Assembly (NCBI GenBank): GCA_964396055.1
Contig: CAYNDV010000149.1
Location: 1-10,694 of the forward strand
Direction of reading: 5' to 3'
Length of the DNA: 10,694 nucleotides
Source: CAYJPV01 sp964396055
Lineage (GTDB): Bacteria > Acidobacteriota > Vicinamibacteria > Vicinamibacterales > JAKQTR01
Positions 7,637 to 10,694 of the stretch are shown here, in pieces. The notes under the pieces are model-generated. The model was not told where the DNA came from. It saw only the letters and a program-made list of their open reading frames with translations, and did not search any database. A program made the position numbers and the translations under genes. Positions within the stretch are counted from its first letter, which is position 1. The number at the start of each line of letters is the position of its first letter.

Positions 7637-7663
7637 CGTGTCGTACCCGTGACGAGGGCGGCG

Positions 7664-9763
7664 TTATTCTTCTTCTTCCTCGGCCGCCTCGCCCTTGGCG
7701 GCCTTGGCCGCGGCGATGATCTTCGACTGCAGGTGCGACGGCACCTCCTCGTAGTGCGAGAACTCCATGTGGTAGCTCCCGCGACCGCCGGTGGTCGAGG
7801 TCAGCGTCTGCTCGTAGGTCAGCATCTCGGCCATCGGCACCTGCGCCTTGACCACCGTCGAACTGCCGCGCTGCTCCATGCCCGAGACGCGGCCGCGGCG
7901 GCTGTTCATGTCGCCCATGATGTCGCCGGCGAAGTCGCTCGGGACGTACACCTCGACGTTCATGATCGGCTCGAGGATGGTGGGCCGGCAGCGCGTCATG
8001 GCGTCCTTGAACGCCAGGCGGCCGGCCATCTTGAACGAGAGCTCGTTCGAGTCGACGGCGTGGTACTTGCCGTCGAGCAGCGTCACCTTGAAGTCGACCA
8101 CGGGGTAGCCGGCGAGGTACCCGCGCATGCGGGTTTCCTGGATGCCCTTTTCGACCGCCGGCCGGAACTGCTGCGGGATCGATCCGCCGAAGATCTCGTC
8201 GGCGAACTCGAAGTCGCCGCCTGAGGGCAGCGGCTCCATCCGGATCGTGCAGTCGCCGAACTGGCCGTGGCCGCCGGTCTGCTTCTTGTGACGGCCGTGG
8301 GCCTCGGTCGACGCCGTGATCGTCTCCTTGTACGGGATACGCGGCGGCTTGAGGTTCACCTCGACGCCGAAGCGGCGTTTCAGCTTCGCGACGGTCACCT
8401 CGATGTGCAGCTGGCCCTGGCCCGAGAGCAGCAGTTCGTGCGTCTGCGGATCGCGGCTGTAGCGGATCGCCGGATCCTCCTCGAGCAGCCGCTGCATCGA
8501 CGTGCTGATCTTCTCCTCGTCGCCGCGGGTCTTGGGCTCGATGGCGTAGGCGAGCACGGGCTCGGGGAAGGTCAGGTTCGGGAAGCGGATCGCGGTGTCC
8601 TTGTCGCCCAGCGTGTGGTTCGTCTGCGTGTCCTTCAGCTTGGCGACGGCGCCGATGTCGCCCGCCTTGATCTCGGGCACCTCGGTCGGCGTCTTGCCCT
8701 GCAGGAGGAGCAGGTGGCCCAGGCGCTCACCGGCGTCCTTCGTGAGGTTCAGGATGTTCGAGTCGGACTTCACCGACCCCTTCACGACGCGGAAGAGGTT
8801 GATGCGCCCGGCGAAGGGGTCGGCAATCGTCTTCCAGACGTAGACCGCCGTCGGGCCCGCGTCAGCGATCGGGACCAGGGTCTCGGCGCCCGCCTTGTCG
8901 AGGGCCTTGACCGTCCGCTCGGCCGGCGCCGCCACGTAGGCGATGACGGCGTCGAGCAGCGTCTGGATGCCGACGTTCGCCAGGCCGGAGGTGCAGACCA
9001 GCGGGCAGATCTTGCCCGCCTGCACGCCCTTGCGCAGCCCGCCCAGGAACTCCTCCTGCGTGAGCGTGCCGGCCTCGAAGAACTTCTCCATCAGGCTGTC
9101 GTCGGCCTCGGCCACCATCTCGACGAGGGCGTCGCGGGCGGCCTTGGCCTTGTCCGCCAGGTCGGCCGGCACCGGCACCTCGGTCATCTTCGCCGATCCG
9201 TCCGCGGCCCAGGTGTAGGCCTTCATCGACACCAGGTCCACGACGCCCTTGAAGGCCTTCTCCTCGCCGATGGGCATCTGGAGCGGGACCACGCTGCGGC
9301 CGAACGTGCCGTGGATGGCCTCCAGGGTCCGTTCGAGGCTGGCGCGGTCGCGGTCCATCTTCGAGATCACCACCAGCCGCGGCAGCCCCAGGGCCTCCGC
9401 TTCCTGCCACGCGGCTTCGGTCTGGACTTCCGGGCCCGACACCGCGTCGATCAGCACCAGCACCCCGTCGACCACCCGCATCGCCGCGCGGGCGTCGCTG
9501 AAGAAGTTCGCGAAGCCCGGCGTGTCGATCACGTTGATCTTGGTCTTGTTCCACTCGGCGAACGCCATGCTGGCCGAGAGCGTGTGCTTGCGGGCGATTT
9601 CTTCTTCGTCGAAGTCGGTGACCGTGTTGCCCTCGTCGACCTTCCCGAGGCGGTTCACCATGCCGGCGTTGAACAGGATGGCGGAGGCGAGCTGGGTCTT
9701 CCCGGATCCACCGTGCCCGACGAGCGCGATGTTCCGGATGCTGGCGGCGTCGTAGACCTTCAT
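7664..9763 (-). CDS. fusA2: EF-G-like translational GTPase (FusA2/EF-G-2 type)
   Basis: 699-residue paralogue of elongation factor G with complete G, II, III, IV and V domains. G1 is GHGGSGKT (16-23), switch I has RKHTLSAS (58-65), G3 is DTPGF (80-84) and G4 is SKMD (134-137). Domain IV includes TGGHGQFGD (496-504), and domain V begins near ILEPIMNVEVYV (about 596). It closely resembles Thermus EF-G-2 (KKQTGGHGQ, SRRGR, FSHYEEVP) rather than canonical EF-G. Two changes support this: the catalytic His of DTPGH is Phe84, and the G4 Asn is Ser134. Members of this group bind ribosomes and GTP, but translocase function is weak or uncertain. It stands alone, away from rpsL-rpsG-tuf, as expected for a paralogue. 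The C-terminus is an acidic EEEEE tail. The ATG at 9763 has a weak AGAGGG about 10 nt upstream. Confidence 0.93.
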   Translation of the reverse strand: MKVYDAASIRNIALVGHGGSGKTQLASAILFNAGMVNRLGKVDEGNTVTDFDEEEIARKHTLSASMAFAEWNKTKINVIDTPGFANFFSDARAAMRVVDGVLVLIDAVSGPEVQTEAAWQEAEALGLPRLVVISKMDRDRASLERTLEAIHGTFGRSVVPLQMPIGEEKAFKGVVDLVSMKAYTWAADGSAKMTEVPVPADLADKAKAARDALVEMVAEADDSLMEKFFEAGTLTQEEFLGGLRKGVQAGKICPLVCTSGLANVGIQTLLDAVIAYVAAPAERTVKALDKAGAETLVPIADAGPTAVYVWKTIADPFAGRINLFRVVKGSVKSDSNILNLTKDAGERLGHLLLLQGKTPTEVPEIKAGDIGAVAKLKDTQTNHTLGDKDTAIRFPNLTFPEPVLAYAIEPKTRGDEEKISTSMQRLLEEDPAIRYSRDPQTHELLLSGQGQLHIEVTVAKLKRRFGVEVNLKPPRIPYKETITASTEAHGRHKKQTGGHGQFGDCTIRMEPLPSGGDFEFADEIFGGSIPQQFRPAVEKGIQETRMRGYLAGYPVVDFKVTLLDGKYHAVDSNELSFKMAGRLAFKDAMTRCRPTILEPIMNVEVYVPSDFAGDIMGDMNSRRGRVSGMEQRGSSTVVKAQVPMAEMLTYEQTLTSTTGGRGSYHMEFSHYEEVPSHLQSKIIAAAKAAKGEAAEEEEE

Positions 9764-9808
9764 AACGGGTAGCCCTCTTTCGGGTGATGACGACGGCGTA
9801 AAGGCACC

Positions 9809-9814
9809 ATTGTA
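9809..9814 (-). promoter_or_regulatory. Candidate -10 box of the fusA2-like gene
   Basis: Read on the minus strand this is TACAAT (five of six consensus bases), ending 45 nt before the ATG at 9763 and giving a leader of about 39 nt. At 17-bp spacing the -35 hexamer falls at 9832-9837, which is repeat sequence (AGCCTC) without consensus similarity. The upstream element would therefore be made of CCTCTAG heptamers. Start-site mapping is needed to accept it. Confidence 0.45.
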
Positions 9815-9863
9815 CTAGGGGCTAGAGGCTAGAGGCTAGAGGCTAGGCCAGGGGCCAGGCCGG
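9815..9863 (+). repeat. Tandem heptamer array CTAGAGG, decaying
   Basis: Phase-keeping units are CTAGGGG, three exact CTAGAGG (9822-9842), CTAGGCC, AGGGGCC and AGGCCGG, so a clean core decays to one side, as at 7526. It has the same orientation on the plus strand as the 7526 array and starts directly beside the candidate -10 box of the fusA2-like gene. It lies between two divergent promoters. Confidence 0.85.
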
Positions 9864-9890
9864 GGGCCAGCCGCGTGCCCGTGACGCGCC

Positions 9891-9918
9891 TTGACACCTT
9901 CGCGCACGCGCGTATCAT
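9891..9918 (+). promoter_or_regulatory. Sigma70-type promoter of the small exported protein gene
   Basis: TTGACA (9891-9896, perfect -35) and TATCAT (9913-9918, -10 with five of six matches) are separated by 16 bp. It is the best promoter in the window and points toward the gene at 10047. The start would be near 9925, giving a leader of about 120 nt. The spacer is alternating CG-rich (CGCGCACGCGCG), which may affect melting. Confidence 0.7.
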
Positions 9919-10012
9919 TCCAGCGATCCTCACCTGCTTGAGGCCTGCCCTCCGGCGCCCATGAGGCCCTGGGGCGGCAGTGCTCCGTTCGACGCACTCG
10001 CCTGCAGATTGT

Positions 10013-10031
10013 GAGCGGCGTGCCGCCGCTC
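10013..10031 (+). promoter_or_regulatory. Leader hairpin directly before the ribosome binding site
   Basis: GAGCGGCG (10013-10020) and CGCCGCTC (10024-10031) form a perfect 8-bp stem with a TGC loop. The Shine-Dalgarno AGGGAGG (10034-10040) starts two bases after the stem, so the structure could modulate ribosome access or stabilise the mRNA. It resembles no known riboswitch. The rest of the leader (9925-10012) has short GC inverted repeats but no recognised element. Confidence 0.45.
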
Positions 10032-10046
10032 TCAGGGAGGTCGACC

Positions 10047-10535
10047 ATGCGAACGTTGTCCATCCCCCCTACGTTCGTCGCCGCGCTCTCGCTCCCGGCC
10101 GTCTTCACCGTCCTCCTGCCGGTGGTCGCCGCCGCGCAGGAACCCGCGGCGTCGTTCGACCGGCTCAACGGGCAGTTCAAGCCTGGAGTCACGGCGTGGA
10201 TGGCCAGTACCGAAGCACAGGGCGTGGTGGGTCGGGCCTTGCAGCGCATGACGGCGACGGCCGCACGGACGCCCGTCCCTGCCGAGCGCGAGCGGTTCCG
10301 CACCAGGAGTCAGGCGCGGCGGAACGCCTCGGCGGCGTCGGGCCGCCAGCCGGCTCAGGGGAAGCGCCGCACTTGGATCAGCCGGCATCCTGTCTGGTTC
10401 GGCACGATCGTCGGCGCCGTGGCAGGCACAGCCATTGTCGGAGCCACCGAAGGATCAGAGGCGGCCTTCGTGGGTTTCTGGGGCGGCGCGGCCGCCGGCG
10501 CGGTTGGCGGTTTCGTCGTGTCGAAGACCCGATGA
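10047..10535 (+). CDS. Small exported protein with two glycine-zipper helices
   Basis: 162-residue protein of unknown function. Residues 1-30 form a Sec-type signal peptide (MRTLSIPPTFVAALSLPAVF, then VAAA) with likely cleavage at AAA|QE. A polar mature region follows, with a strongly basic stretch at about 80-113. Two hydrophobic segments end the protein: 116-132 with G119, G123 and G127, and 141-158 with G143, G147, G151 and G155. These GxxxG ladders mark closely packed membrane helices, joined by the short acidic turn ATEGSE. The product could be an envelope or outer-membrane-associated oligomer, or a membrane hairpin. ATG 10047 is preferred to a GTG at 10011 in the same frame, because AGGGAGG lies at 10034-10040 and the signal peptide begins there. 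It is a single-gene unit behind its own promoter, and heptamer arrays flank it in opposite orientations. Confidence 0.75.
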   Translation: MRTLSIPPTFVAALSLPAVFTVLLPVVAAAQEPAASFDRLNGQFKPGVTAWMASTEAQGVVGRALQRMTATAARTPVPAERERFRTRSQARRNASAASGRQPAQGKRRTWISRHPVWFGTIVGAVAGTAIVGATEGSEAAFVGFWGGAAAGAVGGFVVSKTR

Positions 10536-10543
10536 CCACGCTG

Positions 10544-10569
10544 TCACCCCGAGCAAGGTCGAGGGGTGA
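10544..10569. repeat. REP-like palindromic element
   Basis: TCACCCC (10544-10550) and GGGGTGA (10563-10569) form a 7-bp stem around GAGCAAGGTCGA. Next to the stem, GA at 10551-10552 faces GA at 10561-10562, which can form tandem sheared G-A pairs, and G10553 then pairs with C10560. It resembles the dispersed family with the pattern CCCCGAGC...GTCGAGGGG that I recall from many bacterial genomes. It starts eight bases after the stop of the small gene. Confidence 0.6.
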
Positions 10570-10593
10570 ACCGTGAACCGTGAACCTGGAACC
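10566..10593 (+). repeat. Tandem heptamer array GTGAACC, three exact units plus degenerate ones
   Basis: Exact GTGAACC at 10566-10572, 10573-10579 and 10580-10586, then TGGAACC (10587-10593) and less certain CGAAAAG and CGAACGG. The first unit overlaps the right arm of the REP-like element by four bases, so the array seems to have grown out of the element's GGTGA end. It is a third heptamer family in the window. Confidence 0.8.
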
Positions 10594-10604
10594 CGAAAAG
10601 CGAA

Positions 10605-10637
10605 CGGGCGCGGCGGGGTCTTCCCCAGCCGCGCCCG
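10605..10637. terminator. GC hairpin downstream of the small exported protein gene
   Basis: CGGGCGCGGCGGGG (10605-10618) pairs with CCCCAGCCGCGCCCG (10623-10637) around a TCTT loop, with one bulged A at 10627, for 14 bp of pairing. The plus-strand sequence after it, CGTCCTTCTC, is only moderately T-rich. Lying after a plus-strand gene and before an inverted heptamer array, it probably serves converging transcripts. Confidence 0.7.
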
Positions 10638-10643
10638 CGTCCT

Positions 10644-10694
10644 TCTCTAGCCTCTAGCCTCTAGCCTCTAGCCTCTAGCCTCTAGCCTCTAGCC
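10644..10694 (-). repeat. Inverted CTAGAGG heptamer array running off the window end
   Basis: On the plus strand it reads TCTCTAG, then six exact CCTCTAG units at 10651-10692, then CC at the window edge, so the true length is unknown. This is the reverse complement of the arrays at 7526 and 9815. On the minus strand the order is array and then GC hairpin, the same order as after cydB, which hints at a minus-strand gene ending just beyond the window. Confidence 0.9.

Noticed and set aside
7530..7663. CydX-like small membrane protein after cydB
   Set aside because: The interval consists of heptamers and a hairpin; no start with ribosome binding site and hydrophobic frame is visible.
8267..9772. 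501-codon plus-strand open frame opposite the EF-G-like gene
   Set aside because: It is an antisense frame of a GTPase with intact motifs; its composition (Leu, Arg, Gly, His) is typical of GC-rich shadows.
10011..10046. GTG start 36 nt upstream for the small exported protein
   Set aside because: It lies inside the leader hairpin, has no good ribosome binding site, and would put polar residues before the signal peptide; ATG 10047 has AGGGAGG.

Overview
The window is a high-GC bacterial chromosome segment (estimated by eye at about 70 percent G+C) with tightly spaced genes. It fits a scaffolded environmental genome, because it contains a run of exactly 100 N at 5013-5112. The RpoA and L17 sequences, the L17 tail, the paired DUF1501/DUF1800 genes, the short-Q-loop cytochrome bd and the intergenic heptamer repeats together suggest Acidobacteriota, perhaps Vicinamibacteria. 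That placement comes from remembered family patterns, not from a search.

Layout. Positions 1-2230 (+) are the end of the alpha ribosomal operon: rpsD (5' end outside the window), rpoA and rplQ, closed by a long GC hairpin at 2257-2292. Positions 2318-4946 (-) hold a two-gene unit, a DUF1800 protein followed by a Tat-exported DUF1501 protein, convergent with rplQ. The assembly gap at 5013-5112 separates this unit from cydA-cydB (5161-7529, +), the two main subunits of a cytochrome bd quinol oxidase with a short Q-loop. Positions 7664-9763 (-) encode an EF-G-like translational GTPase of the FusA2/EF-G-2 type, convergent with cydB. A sigma70-type promoter at 9891-9918 leads through a leader of about 120 nt to a small exported glycine-zipper protein (10047-10535, +).

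Nearly every longer spacer carries tandem repeats with a 7-bp period: GAAGCAA at 1540, CTAGAGG at 7526 and 9815, the same repeat inverted at 10644, and GTGAACC at 10566. They lie beside GC hairpins, a promoter -10 box and a stop codon. They resemble in kind, but not in sequence, the heptanucleotide STRR repeats of cyanobacteria, and they are the least ordinary feature of the window. The protein-coding content is mostly housekeeping (translation, transcription, respiration). I see no convincing new defence, secretion or biosynthetic system; the best leads are the heptamer arrays and the small glycine-zipper protein.
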